Below the pieces are notes generated by a model. The model made no database searches. It was not told where the DNA came from and saw only the letters and a program-made list of their open reading frames with translations. Of a stretch of DNA of 64,000 nucleotides, positions 1-12,599 are shown piece by piece (positions within the stretch are counted from its first letter, which is position 1; each line of letters starts with the position of its first letter). This DNA comes from Nectonema munidae (Eukaryota; Nematomorpha; Nectonematoida; Nectonematidae), in the NCBI GenBank assembly GCA_030549495.1, contig JAUIRK010000964.1:186001-250000 (forward strand). Direction: 5' to 3'. The position numbers were made by a program, and so were the translations under genes.

Positions 1-406
1 CATTTACTTATATGTTTTAATTTTGGAAACATATTTAATTAATGTAGAAAAATCGAGCTAAAAATTGAATGGAACAAAAAGCCCGAGTGTGGCATGCGTA
101 GGTTAAACAGTAATACTTCTATGCAAAACATTGTTAATAGTTTGAGGATTTTTTTGGTATTCACGCTTCAACTTTCCACCTCAATATTTATTTTACCTCT
201 CCCGTTTTTAAAAGTTTTCTTTGTAATGTACTTTAAATTTAATTTCCTTTTCCATAAATCTTTTCGGCTACATACACACATTTCGAGACTTTTATTAAAC
301 TTTTGGTGGTATAAAATTAGAAAGAAAGTAAAAATTCTTTCCTGCCAAAATGCTGTTAATTAGATATTTAGTTTAAAGATATGCTGAAGTGAACAATGAG
401 ATTTAC

Positions 407-836
407 CTTGCCATAACCTCCCTTGCCCAAAACCTTGAGGAGTTGAAACTGCTCTGACCCGACTTTTTCATGCAGAGGATTGATTAATTCCGGGTAAATC
501 GGTATTGAGAGTAAGTCTAGAAGAAGCAGAATTACAAAGTGCGTCAAAGATGAGTAGTTAGTAAGAGCATTTACTTTCTTCGCTCCTTTCCCCAGGGTTT
601 TCTTTATTTTTGTAACAATGGCTGTCATTCTCGGCAGAGGTGTTTATTTCCTTTTTTAGTCCTTCAACCACATTGCTATTAAAATCACGATGGAAGTTTT
701 CTTCAGAAAACCAGTCGTTGGAATTTTTATTAGAATTGCAGGTATCAAAGAATTTGTGCTTTACTGTGTTAGGAGGCGAGCGGGAAAAATTTGATTCATC
801 GGGTAAAAATTCAATATCAAAGAGTTCGGTAGTCAT
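407..836 (-). CDS. S6k: Ribosomal protein S6 kinase (p70 S6K), first two coding exons; gene continues off the left edge
   Basis: An AGC-family serine/threonine kinase that acts downstream of TOR and PDK1 to promote translation and growth. Exon 1 runs 836-575 and exon 2 516-407, joined across a 58-nt GT-AG intron (donor GTAAAT, acceptor after a pyrimidine tract, phase 1). The protein starts MTTELFDIEF; residues 6-10, FDIEF, fit the TOR-signalling (TOS) motif that in human S6K1 is FDIDL near the N-terminus. After a Ser/Asn-rich, poorly conserved stretch, exon 2 encodes VGSEQFQLLKVLGKGGYGK, the start of the kinase N-lobe with the GxGxxG loop, very close to the S6K sequence FELLKVLGKGGYGKVF. Exon 2 ends in phase 0 on the loop lysine, with donor GTAAAT at 406. 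The kinase body, AGC tail and hydrophobic motif lie to the left of the window. Identification is firm from the loop and TOS motif; which S6K paralogue is not decidable. Confidence 0.9.
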
Positions 837-2951
837 AGAAACAATTTTTCAAATCTCTTAGCATCACATTTGGTAAAGTCAAAAATTGAAGAAAAAAACT
901 TTAATCCTTTGCAAAATTCTAAAAAAGAAGTTATTTCAGTTATATACAAATGAGATGGAGGGAGAAGGAAATATTTTTACAAACCCTAGCGCCTTTAAAT
1001 GAGATGAGATATGCGTGATCAAATTATACCCATCAAGGCATAATAATGCAGGAGGTTAGTGTGACGTTTAAAACAGAGCTACGAAGTCAAAGTCGAGTTC
1101 AGAAAATCGACCCCACAACTTTTTTATATGTTATACAAGCATAGGCTAAAAGAATATTCGCACGAGTGGAATATTGTCATAATTCGAACTTTTTAAAAAT
1201 CTTGATTTTTAACAGGATTTGCTTTACAAGCCATTTACGAAGAAGAAAAACGGACGTCTTTACTAATTCTACTTAATTCCATTGAAAGTATTAGTTCGTC
1301 TGCATTCATTTTCAATTTTCTAAATTATATATCTTTTTAATAGCATTTATAAGACTTCTTTGTCTTCTGAGTAGATTTTCGATATTAGTTTTCTTGTTTT
1401 AAGGCTAAGTCTTAGGAGGAATATTCGAAATCTATTTTTTTTCATTATTTTCCACTTCATTGATATAATAATGCGCATTTGAGTAAATCAGAGGCAGTGG
1501 TGTGGCCAGTAATTTGGACAAGAGCCCACGCATTTTTCAGCAGGGTAAATATTTTATAACACATAACAATATAAGAAAGTATTCTTTATCATTTAAAGCT
1601 GAAAGGTTTATCGGTATTGATTACTGTGAATGAAAAAGTTAAATTAATGTGATAGAATACCCAAGTTACAAAAAGTGCCCTTATTATATTTGCTAAATAT
1701 AACTTAAACAATCAAGTCTTTTCTGTTTTAGTTTTTTTTTATCAAGATGGCGTTCAAGAATCAATAGTTGGCAATGTTTTCGCACTTACATTAATATTTT
1801 TGTTAATAAAACTTAATTTCATTTATGTCATTTATAGCGTATAACTTTTGGAATGGAATAGCTAATTTATATAAATTTAAGGCTTGTAGCAAATTTTCTT
1901 CCGAAAATTATTTCTTTTTAAAACGGCCAAATTTAAATTCACGACTTCATACCTGTCAATCCATAGACCCAAGTGCTAGATAAATTTTCAAACAATTTAC
2001 AGACAAACCAGCCCTAGTTTACTAACTGAATATACTACTTAATTGCTACTGATTATTTACAAACTGAATATATGTGTAGGTGGAATATGAAGATGTAAAA
2101 TGATTCTTTGTTTTTTTTGTTTTACTTATCTAGTTTTATAAAATTTCGCTGCTAAAAATTTTAAAATTTAATTTTAAGCAACAATGCATCTCAGTAGAGA
2201 GTAATCAATCCACCTAAACAATTCATTTGATATGACCAGGCTTGTTGACAATTAGAGAGATGAGAGGCTGAGAAAAAGCATTTAGCTCCTAATAAATAAA
2301 TATTGTATCAAATAGCGAAGTTGTCGAATAATCTACTGTCGGATAAATGAGGTCTGACTGCATTGCAAATGAGTCTTCTAATACAATCCTTTCCATGTGG
2401 TCTTTAGAAGACAAAAATATTTTTAACCTACGAAGACCAAATACAGAATCGGCTCAACTAAAAATACTTTTCCCTAAAGGTTTACACAGATCATTTTAGT
2501 CATGGTATAAAACTTGGTACTTATGGGTTATCTCCCCCCCCCCCCCCACTCTAAAAATTTTTATTTGAATTTAAATGATGGGTAAAAATAATAAATTACT
2601 TGTTTAAACAGGCAAATATATAAAATATCGTCTGATTACTCAAAAATATTAAATAGTGTAACTAATGAAAATCATACAGCAAAAAAGTAATAATTTGTTT
2701 AATTTATTTTCATAAATTAAATATATATATTTAATTATATATTTAAAATTATTAATTAATTAGAATTTAAAAATTATTAAGTTGGAAACAATTTTTTTCA
2801 CTAGGTCAGAGTATAGCATATCTAGCGATAGAAACGGCAACTGTGAACATCGATTTCAATAAATGGTAAATAGAAATAAGGAGGGGCAAAGACTTAATTA
2901 CATCCGATGAGTAGTGATCTATCATATTTGAATGATTTTGTTCTATTGTTG
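837..2951. other. Intergenic, upstream of S6k; nothing recognised
   Basis: No convincing coding exon on either strand. A 14-base C run sits at 2534-2547. At about 1505 the sequence CAGTGGTGTGGCCA looks like one hAT-type terminus, but no partner end was found. The S6k promoter and 5' UTR should lie just above 836; no clear core promoter motif could be assigned in this AT-rich DNA. Confidence 0.5.
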
Positions 2952-2959
2952 AGATAGAA

Positions 2960-4778
2960 CAGTGGTTCACAATGTTTGTAAAAAATTTTGACGTGGCGGT
3001 CTCTTAAAATTTTTTAACAGCTCGATTCAAAAAAATAAATCAAAATATAAACTACTGTACTAAAAAAATTGACACAATTGTTTATTCAAAAATTGTCTGA
3101 ATAATCCAATCAATGACAATGGGATGTATGCATCTGCTTTGTCCAAGCCAGTTGTTTAAGTTTGGCCTTGTTTTGACCAATGCAACTATCATATCATTAC
3201 TCGCTTCCAATCTGTTTCGGGATTTGGTTTCAATCGTAAGTAGCATGGAAAAAACTTGCTCACACTCATATATAGTGGCAAATCAAATCAGAACAATCTT
3301 TGGAACATCCGCATAGGACTCTGCCATTTCAATCGAAAAATCGCCATGAGATATTTCACAAAAACATGTTTTGCACCTCCTAAATCATTAATCAAATCGT
3401 TTTCGAATTAAGAAGTCTTCTGACGCCCGATTACTAATCGAGAAATCTTATTTTCATCAACAAATATGTTGGAAAACAGAGCAAAATTTTTCTTGTCAAA
3501 GAATGTCATAATTTCAGCTCCATTTCAATAGAGGTTTGTGACAATGGAGTACAGTAATCTCTTCCTTGCAGCGAAAGTTTAAAGGAATTCATGATTCAAA
3601 TATGTTCCCCTTAAAACGATAGGAACATAGAAAAACGTACATCTGAAAATTTTACATGCATGTCTTTGCTTTGAAGAAATTGTTGAATTTCTTTCCATAG
3701 CATCGCTTTGAAACTTTTCATTTGGAAAGCTACCTCACGTTTAAGTTCTGCAAGAGTTTTTCAAATTCGAAATAATTTTCATTACGTAACTCTAAAAACA
3801 AACAAGAGTTGGAAGCGTTTGCTTTAATTAAATAGGCTCTTTTTCATTATTAAGGCTTAGCGATGAATAACGCACTCGGTACCAAATACATCTATCAGTA
3901 TACACTCCAAGTGTAATACCATCTGTTGTAAAAAACTGTCCACCTTGTCAAATATTTCTCCTGAAGCAAGAGTTTCGCAAAACAAAAAATTGTCTACATG
4001 GTATACGTAAACGCACGGCTGAGCTAAGTTTGCAGCATTCATTGTTTCATTGTAAAAAAGTTGAAAATCAAATTTCGAATCAATAAAACCATCTTTGATA
4101 TTATGTCATCAGACACCTCTCCTATTAGCCTTCCAACAATATCGTTTGACAGGAAGATTCAAAAGGATATCAAAAGCACATTCAAAAGGATATCAGTGCA
4201 ACAAGGCAACATCAACTGTTATCCTATGTTGTGAGACTTTTTGACAAGTTATTTTTTTGAAAATTTATAAAAGGCTTTCAAACCACACTTAATATTTTGG
4301 AAAAACATTCCTATGTTATAAAACCTGGATTTGTGCAATCGTTCAGCTTAGCGTTTAAAACAGGCATTAGTTTTGTTTACTGAACTCGAGTACTTCACTT
4401 CCAATGCAGGCTCAACTTGATGCGTTTTAGAAAAGTGGATGCTAACACTTCACAACACAAAAGACACTTAGGTTCCTCTTCCCCAACAGACGTTAATGCA
4501 GCAAACCCAAATTTTAACCATGAGTCGTCATATTTCATTTTTTAGTAATTAAGAAAAATGCACATTTACAAATTAGGCCAAAAAAGCAATAAAAGAAAAA
4601 AATAGTCCTCAATTAAAAGACTAACTTTTTTTCTTTAAAAAATGTGACTTATTGGCAAAAATGACCAATGACCCAATATAGGTGCAATATTTTGCGAAAA
4701 ACGATTCATTCAGTGTCCCCTTCTCGATCCCATCGGAACTTCTTAGCAGCACCGAGGACTCCAGTTTGAAAACCACTG
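2960..4778 (-). mobile_element. hAT transposon (ZBED5/SCAND3-like, Buster-type), decayed
   Basis: Ends are CAGTGGTTCACAA at 2960 and its inverted partner TTGAAAACCACTG ending at 4778. They are flanked by 8-bp duplications, agatagaa (2952-2959) and agctagaa (4779-4786), 7 of 8 identical and fitting the nnnTAnnn pattern of Buster-type hATs. On the minus strand, pieces of a ZBED5/SCAND3-like transposase are readable: a block around 4042-3857 (LFCETLASGEIFDKVDSF, as in the family's catalytic region) and a C-terminal dimerisation block around 3300-3110 (KTRPNLNNWLGQ-type). Many stops and frameshifts interrupt it; it cannot be active. Confidence 0.85.
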
Positions 4779-4786
4779 AGCTAGAA

Positions 4787-6980
4787 GGTTGATGCAATCA
4801 GAATTACAAACAAGGTAATTGTTTTACTTGATAAAATCAGTGCCGTTGTGGTGGGATTGAAAGCTTACAGTGAAAGTATAATGTCGGGTAATAATGGTTC
4901 ATTGGAAAAAATTCTTTTATAATAAATTTTAGAAAATCATAATAAAAAAAACTCCCTCCCCCTAATTTTGAGGATAAAAAAGCTTATAACCAAAATTATA
5001 AAGTATTTTTTACTATATTCCATGTCCACACTATGCCTCTCCTGCTAATTTCTTCTAAACCAGTTGAACTATAAGAAACGAGGTTGAAATTTTTAGGAGG
5101 TAAATTTTTTTTTCTTAGCTCTTAAAAATTTTCAACCAATGTATTCATTTTTAATGCAAGTTATATACAAAAAATTATAGCCAAGATGTTTTCAAAGATG
5201 AAATTATAGTCTTCACAGCATCTCCAACTTGGGGAAGTGCACACTTGTGATATACATATAGCACTTTTTAGATACACGACTTTTTAGAAGAATTCGATTT
5301 TAAATTTGATAGACTGGCATAAATAAATATCTACTTTGTCCAGCTTCACGTTAAAGGAGAGGGAATGTCAAAAATCTCAAAAAGTGTAAAAAGTTTGTCT
5401 GTCATTTAAAATATCAAAATAGCATGCTCTAATTGCTATCTAAAATTCAAGGTTTTATGCATTTTTTTATGATGATCGTGGTTCTTTTTTTAAAAATAAA
5501 TTTTCATTAAAATTTAGGTTTTACATCCTTTTTGGACGATTTACATATTTATTTGATTTTCGATAGCCTTTTAATAATCGTTAGAGAACATTGATTCAAA
5601 TATTAATATGGGCAAAAATATCGTTAGTCCGTAAAACGAGGGCTTGGTTGGATTTTGACAACTAAATTTGCTATTTATTATGAAATCTGTTATCAAAATT
5701 GAACTCAACAGGATTCTATTTAAATTCGTAAATTAAAGTAGTTTCGCAAAATTTCCAAATTATTTGAAAGCTTTAATTCAGTCAAAAGGACTTTAGAATT
5801 TTAAATTAAGCTTGAGTTTAAATTAGATTAATATTGCATTTAAATCTTGTATCAGCGTGAGTATAAGTTTCAATATTAATCTATTAGGGAAAATTCAATC
5901 AAACTCAAAATAAACATGAAATTTATTGTCATCATAAAGTTGCATTAATTTGAGGATTTAAATTAAAATAATAGAATATTTGAAAATGGGAAGCAAATAA
6001 AGAACTAGCGTGTAAAAGATTTAAAAAAGCAATGTGTCAAAAAAATATTTGAATAAAACAAACTTTTTAAAAGGGATATTATAATAAAAAGCTGATGGTG
6101 AGAAAAGAATGTACAAATATTACACAATCTGTTCTAGATAGAGAAAGCATGTTTTTCAAATATAAGTGTATTTTCAAGGAAAGCGTGTATAAGAAGATAT
6201 GGATGGTGTAATAGAAACGAAGTAGTTATACGAATGCCGATGTAAAGATTTAAAGAGTTGATACTTTAAAATGCTTATATTATCGCATTTTATTTCAAAA
6301 AACTTACAGCTCCAATGAAACTGCCGAATATTTACTCAGATCTTAATTTTTAGGATGAATGAAGATTTTTAAAAAGTTTCGCCCAGGAAATAACGTCTGC
6401 TTAAGTGAAAAAAGAAAGTAAACAAAACTGTTACTTAGAAGAGAAGGAAAATTATTTTTCCTTTTGATGACAAAAGTTAGAAGCCGAATTTTAACTTGTG
6501 ATGAGAGAAATTAGGAAGTTAAGTATTAAATTGCAAAGAAAGTAATACGAGTGAATGTTTTTAATTTTTTCAAGTCTTGTTCATTGCAAAGAATTAAAAC
6601 ATCCCGTCCCCATTCGGAAAATATATTTATGCATTTTTTATCAAACCAGGTTTGTAAACAATTTTTATTTTACTAGGTTAATTGTATTTTTGTAGCAATA
6701 CTTGATGAAACAGTTTTATTTAAGATAAAATTATTATTTGTTTTAAAAATACTTTAATAAAAAGATATCGCGGTATTATCTGCTATTTATGAAATGTAAA
6801 CCGGTAATGGATATTTCAGTGTAGGAAAGTCAGCGACTCAACGAACAACCCAACAGAACTTTGCTAAGTATGGTATGTGTATTGTGGATGTCCAGTATGA
6901 ATAAAACCCATGATAAACTGTGAAAGAGTTCTACAAGACGAAAGTATTGTTAGAAAAAGTATGGAGGTTAAAGGGAGTTG
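4787..6980. other. Intergenic; nothing recognised
   Basis: AT-rich DNA with no long reading frame, no paired termini and no obvious tandem array. Probably old decayed repeats and neutral spacer. Confidence 0.4.
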
Positions 6981-6984
6981 AGAA

Positions 6985-7645
6985 AAAGGAGAGTTTGTAT
7001 GTTGTATCCAAAAGAGGCAGTAAAGATTGAAAGGAAAGTCTACAAAATTTGATGGGACAAAGGATTAGAGGTACAATTTTGGATGGCGAGGCAGTGATGG
7101 ATTTGAAGGAGTAGGAGTAATGCTGAAAGAAGAGTTGGCAGATGGGCTAGTGCAAATAAATTAGTAGGAAAAGTGACTTTGAAATGTGGTCAGCAAGCTA
7201 TAAGAGTAATATCTGTTTATGCACCACAGGTAGGTGAAAGATTGGAAGAAAAAGAAAGGTTTTATGAAGATTTAACCAAGGAATTATTTTTAGGAAGGCC
7301 AAACAGCCTTTTTGGTATTCGATGGTATTGGACAAATTGGCAAAGAAATTAATTTTTTTTTAATTAAAATGGGTATGAAGATATTAATGGTGGCTTCAGT
7401 GTGGACTCAAGAACCAAAGAAGAAAGATTACTTGAATTGTGCTTAGAGTCAAATTTAGCGTTTGCGAATACTCGGTTTAAGGATAACAAAAAAGAAACTT
7501 TTGAGTAAAGTACATGCTCTATATAAATAGATTTCTTTCTTATATATATGGAAAAGAATAAGCAGGTGAAAAATGTAAAAGTAAATTCGGATGACCTACA
7601 TCACAGTTTAGTAGTTAGTTATGTATGTGATCAACTTAAATAGAG
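6985..7645 (+). mobile_element. LINE fragment: apurinic-type endonuclease domain, decayed
   Basis: Translation in shifting frames gives WRGSDGFEGVGVMLKEELAD, then IRVISVYAPQVGERLEEKER and later EERLLELCLESNLAFANTRF. This is the order of blocks in the endonuclease/exonuclease/phosphatase domain of non-LTR retrotransposons (VYAP block, then the 'LLEFC...L.VANT.F' block and a degraded 'DY/DF' strand). Several frameshifts and in-frame stops break it. No reverse transcriptase follows, so it is a piece of a longer element. It resembles the family whose RT and 3' regions are seen near 24.3 kb and 50.5 kb. Confidence 0.7.
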
Positions 7646-8233
7646 CATGATTTTTTTCTAAAGAAAAGACACGGTAACTGATAAATACATCATGCCATTC
7701 TGTAATTTATAGTAAACAAAAAATATCTTTCTGCAAGATTATGATTATAGGGAACAGAAGCAGACTTGTGTAGCACGGCGTTTGGGCACTCAAAAAATCA
7801 AAGTTTTAGATGCTCAAATAGCTTAGGCTTCCGGGGATTTCTAAACCCTTCAAAAGATTCCTCTAGACCGCGAAAGCGGAAAAAATAGTTCCTAAAATGA
7901 CTTTAAAGGTAAAATTATTGTCATCATGAAATGCTAATGCTAGGATAGTGAAGGGGAAAATGATAAACAACTAGGAGTTAAAACACAGAGTTAGCTGAAG
8001 ATGAAAATAGATTGCGTGCTGTCGCTCTATGAATTAGTATAAATATATGGTATGAAAATAAAAAACTGAACGTTAAAAATTTTAAAAGTTGCTAATCACA
8101 TAAAATAAAAGCTTGAAAAGGTAAGTAAATATTCATTATTACATCACAAATTATTTACTTCTAATGGATAATTTTGAAATATTAATAAACGTATCTTTAA
8201 AATTTAATTAGCAATTTTCAAGATTTTTATTGC

Positions 8234-8352
8234 TTAATCCTTTGAGAATAAGTCAGACACATATGTACAAAGAAATAATAATCATCTGCTTATAAAAAAT
8301 TCCATTGAATAACAAAGCAGAGGATTAGTCCTCAAAATTCAGATTCTCAGAG
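8234..8352 (+). mobile_element. Short TTAA-flanked MITE, copy 1
   Basis: Begins TTAATCCTTTGAG and shares its interior with the better preserved copy at 10596-10715, in the same orientation: the shared parts include the segment around GTCTGCTTA and the purine-rich GCAGAGGATTA. The right end is diverged and abuts the hAT-like end at 8353. Confidence 0.6.
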
Positions 8353-8972
8353 CAGAGATGGATCCAGGAAGGGGGGGGGGGGGGGGGAGGATAGGGCAAT
8401 TCGTAGAGAAACCTTTCACAACCTCTTTAAACTGTGAACGCAGACTTAATTAGTGCAATTGAAAACATTGATTTTGTCAAAAAGACTTCGAAAACTTGGG
8501 GAACTATGAATGAATGGAATGATTTTAATTATGAAACATTTACTATTTTACCATTGTTAAAAGTATGTCAAAAGTAGCAGACGTTCAAATTAACATTCCA
8601 AGATTAGCTTTACGAGAAAGAAGCCGTAATAATATTCCAGCCGAAAACACAGATAAATACTTCAAACGAGCTGTATGGTTTCCTTATTTGGATTCTCTAA
8701 TTCAAATAATTGAAAAGCGTTTTACTTGCCACACTGCTCTTGTACATAAGATGACTGTGTTTATACTTTCACAAGTTTTTAATTTTCAATGGAAGAAAGT
8801 ATGGGATAGTATTCAACAGTATAATTATGTTTTAGGCAATCCTGATGACGATAAGAGACTGCAATTATTTGAATCGAAAGATTTTTGTGCAGATCTTCAA
8901 CTTTCACCAATAATACATTTAAAAGTTATCCTTGATAGTCTAAAAGAGCCAGTAGTGCAATGCAAATATTGA
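8353..8972 (+). mobile_element. hAT-like element (ZMYM1-type transposase piece), left end and internal fragment
   Basis: The sequence CAGAGATGGATCCAGG at 8353, followed by a 17-G run (8371-8387), looks like a hAT terminus of the CAGAGGCGGATCCAGG kind. Downstream, 8565-8972 is open for 135 residues and contains RLALRERSRNNIPAENTDKYFKRAVWFPYLDSLIQIIEKRF. This matches the region of ZMYM1-like hAT transposases that reads 'R..R.NVPA.....YFR.A.F.P.LD.L...L..RF'. The BED finger, the rest of the catalytic core and the dimerisation domain are absent. A possible degenerate right end lies near 9345-9385. Fragmentary and not functional. Confidence 0.6.
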
Positions 8973-9060
8973 AAAATTATTTAAGAAACCGTAAGAATGA
9001 TGAAGATTGATCAATTGGAATCCAGAAATAAAAATTGATGTTGAAGAGGGTATCTAGTCA

Positions 9061-9126
9061 AAATCTCCGAAATCTAAAATCTTTTCGGGATTTTAGATTT
9101 CATATAAGAATTGTTTTCGGAGATTT
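9061..9126. repeat. Nested foldback (two hairpins, one inside the other)
   Basis: Outer 12-bp arms AAATCTCCGAAA (9061-9072) and TTTCGGAGATTT (9115-9126); inner 13-bp arms GAAATCTAAAATC (9069-9081) and GATTTTAGATTTC (9089-9101) with a 7-base loop. The two hairpins share the GAAA, so only one can form at full length. It may be a tiny foldback MITE; no target duplication is clear. Confidence 0.6.
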
Positions 9127-9475
9127 TAACAAGGAACCGTTGAAGAGGTGATAAATAGGTTTGCAATCAGAAAGAGAGTAATAGATTTTAAGATATTCTT
9201 TAAAGGGCATTTTTTAAATGTTAAACCAAAGAAATTATTATAAACATCATATTATTATATCTTTAAGTGGACAGTTTTATGTAACTTTTTATTTTGAATT
9301 TTAGTTTAAATATTATGATTCGTAACAAAAAGTGATGTTTTTTTTAAGACGCCCCCTTTCTCCAGCATAAATTTCCTGCCTCAAATGGTTTAACATCTTA
9401 CCTCTAGATATTATACTTTTTTTGGTAACTTATTTTCATTGATAAAATCAAATTGTACCGCTTGCTTCGAACTAT

Positions 9476-9536
9476 GAAAGACATTTTGCTAGATCGAACC
9501 AATCGAAGAAAGGTTCTAACCAACCTTACTCACGTT
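9476..9536 (-). mobile_element. SINE head fragment
   Basis: Contains gatcgaacc and then ttctaaccaaccttactcacg, the same order as the tRNA-like head of the SINE at 16190-16396 (minus orientation). The anticodon-arm part is shortened. Short and diverged. Confidence 0.5.
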
Positions 9537-10595
9537 CAATTATTATTTTAATTTTATTCTAATTGGACAACAATTATAAAAATTAGAAATTATGACAAAA
9601 CAGTTTTACAAATTTAAAAAAATGAAATTAAAAAATTATATGTTGAATTTAGTAAGATGGATTCCTATTCTATTATCAAAGTTATTAGTTATACATTTGT
9701 AATATTAAATTTAGTATTGATAACAAAAATATAAAAAGAGCTTTGATTGATAATGCAAAATTTATTAAAGGTATTACTTTTATAAGTTAACAGAAACTTA
9801 ATTAAAATTTAATAAGAATATTTGGAAAGAGTACAAGATAAGTAAACCAATTCAAACTATAAAAATTGTAAGAAATCAGAGTTAATAAAAATACTAATAA
9901 AATACAAATAAAGTTTTTTATTTTAAAAAAATATTAAGTACCCCATTTGTCAGCTCAAAAAAATGAAGCTTAAGCAATTAAAATATTTCTTGATAACTTG
10001 TGATATCTAATATAGTAAACATAAAATATGAACTCTCGTTATTAGTTATTACAATATTAGTCTCAAGGTTAAAGGTCAAGTATTCGATCCTTAAGGCTCA
10101 TATCTCATAAATTAAAAATCACAAATAATATTGGCTAATTATCTTAAAACATAATAAAAGCATGCAGCTTAACGTCTCAAAGTTCTTTGAAAAACAACCA
10201 ACAAAAATGATATTGTAATTTATCTTTATTTAGTTCACTAACACTTTAAATATTTATTAAACACTCCATACACATTAATTTATAAATTACAGGGATTTGC
10301 GAATGAAAAAATAATTCTACTTTTGCATGAAAATGTGGTTAAAAGAAAAACGTAAGAGACTGAAAATGAAAATATCTTGGAGTCAATGCCAAGGAAAAAT
10401 GTGTGTTAAAAAAAGAATGCGTCTAAATGCCGAACTTGAAAAGTATATAATCTTAACTATGCTTAAAAACCGCCAGAATGATTACTTAGTAACACGAAAC
10501 AAAATATGTACATTGGATCTTCTTAAGCATAGGGTTTTATTTTAGCCCTTCCTCCCCCTCAACTAAAAAGTACAAAATTGGCTGAATTATTTGTC
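9537..10595. other. Intergenic with one unassigned 72-residue frame
   Basis: Very AT-rich. The frame 10327-10545 (+) encodes a Lys/Arg-rich 72-residue peptide with LEKYIILTMLKNRQNDYLV; I do not recognise it. It has no nearby splice context and is probably chance or transposon debris. Confidence 0.3.
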
Positions 10596-10715
10596 TTAAC
10601 CTTTTGAGGATTAGTGTGACACTGGTATACCAAGAAATATTAATCGTCTGCTTACAAAATTTCATTGAAAAAAGCAGAGGATTATTCTTCAAAATTCTGG
10701 CCCTCAAAGGGTTAA
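10596..10715 (+). mobile_element. Short TTAA-flanked MITE (piggyBac-type ends), copy 2
   Basis: A 120-bp unit from TTAA at 10596 to TTAA at 10712-10715. Inside the TTAAs the ends are inverted: CCTTTTGAGG at the left and CCTCAAAGGG at the right. The TTAA target and short inverted termini suggest a non-autonomous piggyBac-superfamily element. A diverged copy lies at 8234-8352. Confidence 0.75.
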
Positions 10716-11039
10716 AAGAATGTAATATTTCTTATAATTATTATTTTCAGAGTAGTTGAAGCATTTTTCATAGAATAATTATGTCAAATTTTTTTCATCA
10801 AAATTTTAATATTATAATGTGTACAAATTTTAAGTTAGTGTTTACATATTGAATCTACTTTTGAAAATTTATAATTATATATATTAGAACAACACTTATA
10901 TATACATATTTTTCCAATAAACATGGCAACTTTGTATAATATGTCCAACAAATTTTAATTGATGATAGAATTGCTTAGGAAAACATTCATTCAAATTTTA
11001 AATAAATATACAACATCAAGCATGCCGATTTAATTTCTC

Positions 11040-11900
11040 GAGTCATTTTTGAAATTTATTTTTCAAAATGTCTAAAAGAGTCAATGAATTTTTCAGTTTA
11101 CATCTAAAAATTTTCTCAAAAAAAATTAATTAAATTTAAAAAGGATCATTTTTTTCAATTAGGTTGTCAAAATGTTTGAAAGCGTTTATCAATTTTGCGA
11201 TTTATGTATGAAAATTCTCCCAAAGTATATTTTTCATACCAAATCGACGACGCAGATTTCATTTTCAACTCAATTTTAGCAATTAGGTTTAGGAAATTTT
11301 TAAAAATTTGAATCAAATATGCGGTTTACGTCTGAGAAAATGTCTTAAAAATACTTTTTAAATAAAATATATTTTTTGAAATAAATAGAGCATTCTGATT
11401 TTATTTCTCAACTCATTTTTTCCAATTAGAGTGTGAAAATATCAATCACATTGTTCGTTGAAGAACAAAAACATTTTCGAGAATAAAATTTATATTTTCA
11501 ATAAAATATATTATAGTAGATCACCCTGCTATCGTAATTAAGATGTGAAAATGTCAATCAAATTTGTTAGTTACGCCTAAAATTGTCTTTAAAAACATTT
11601 ATTCACATTTTAGTGATGTAGGTCTGAAAATTTTCTGGGTAAAGATAATTTTATATTCAAAATAAAATTTATTACGATGCTCAGTTCATTTCAGGATTTA
11701 GTTTTCGCAATTAGGGTGCAAGAATGAACGAAATTATCAAACAAGTGGTCATTTCGAAAAAAAAAATCAAATTCTGAAACTCAAATCAAAAAACACGTTG
11801 TGATTTAAAATCATAATAAAAATTTTGATTGAGGATAAAATTTTCACTGAAAAATATATTTTTTGGCCATTAAAGAGTTAAAATGGGTAAAATTGTTAAT
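11040..11900. repeat. Highly diverged tandem repeat, units about 110-175 bp
   Basis: A recurring phrase 'caattag-g-tgtgaaaatgtcaatcaaat-tg' starts near 11156, 11281, 11425, 11537 and 11711. Each is followed by a variant of 'gcgatttacgtctgaaaatt' and an AT-rich stretch with 'aataaaattta'. Spacings are uneven (about 125, 144, 112 and 174 bp), so this looks like an old satellite block with indels rather than a young array. Confidence 0.6.
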
Positions 11901-12484
11901 CGAATTGGTAAAAATCATTTTTTTTCTTCAAAAATCAATTGTTATTTTTTTTTACAATCGTTATTTATATAGTATAAATATTTGAGTATTAGTGAAGTAA
12001 GCGAACTGAAGCAATATCGAAATAAGAACGCGTGATCATAAGAAGAATTAAATAGTTATTCATTCAATAAAATCTGTAACAACTGTACGGCAGTTAAAAA
12101 TTGAACTAAAAATATTCAAAAAAGTGACTTTTTGTTCTTAAAAAATTGAACTAAACTTTAAATGTATTTTAGGGAATGATTTTTGAGGCATCGTTTGTTT
12201 TATAAACACTAGGAGGAATTTTTCATTTTTCATCTCTAAAATTTACAAGAAGTCACCATTTTCAAATTTATATTCATTAAATGTAATTGATTTAAATACT
12301 TTTTCAGCACCTTTGATTTTAAAGGTGAAAACTCAATTTTTTCAATAATTACTGCTAATTGGTTATAATTTCCTTTATTTTCATTAATTGCTTGAAAAGA
12401 AAAGGATTTTCCATAAATTGTTTGACTCTCTGGAGTAAAATATATTCTTTACTTTTAAATGATTCAACGATCTTCCTCATTGTG

Positions 12485-12570
12485 AAAAAAGAAGAACTTA
12501 AAGTAAAAAAGACGAACTTAAAGTGAAAAAAGACTAACTTAAAGTGAAAAAAGACGAATTTAAAGTAAAA
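12485..12570. repeat. Minisatellite, period about 21-22 bp
   Basis: Four copies of a unit close to gacgaacttaaagtgaaaaaa in direct tandem, with single-base differences among copies. Confidence 0.85.
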
Positions 12571-12599
12571 AAAGTTTATTCTAATTTGACAAAGTACTT

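Noticed and set aside
3113-3316. Plus-strand frame of 67 residues
   Set aside because: It is the antisense of the hAT transposase C-terminal region, which reads sensibly on the minus strand.
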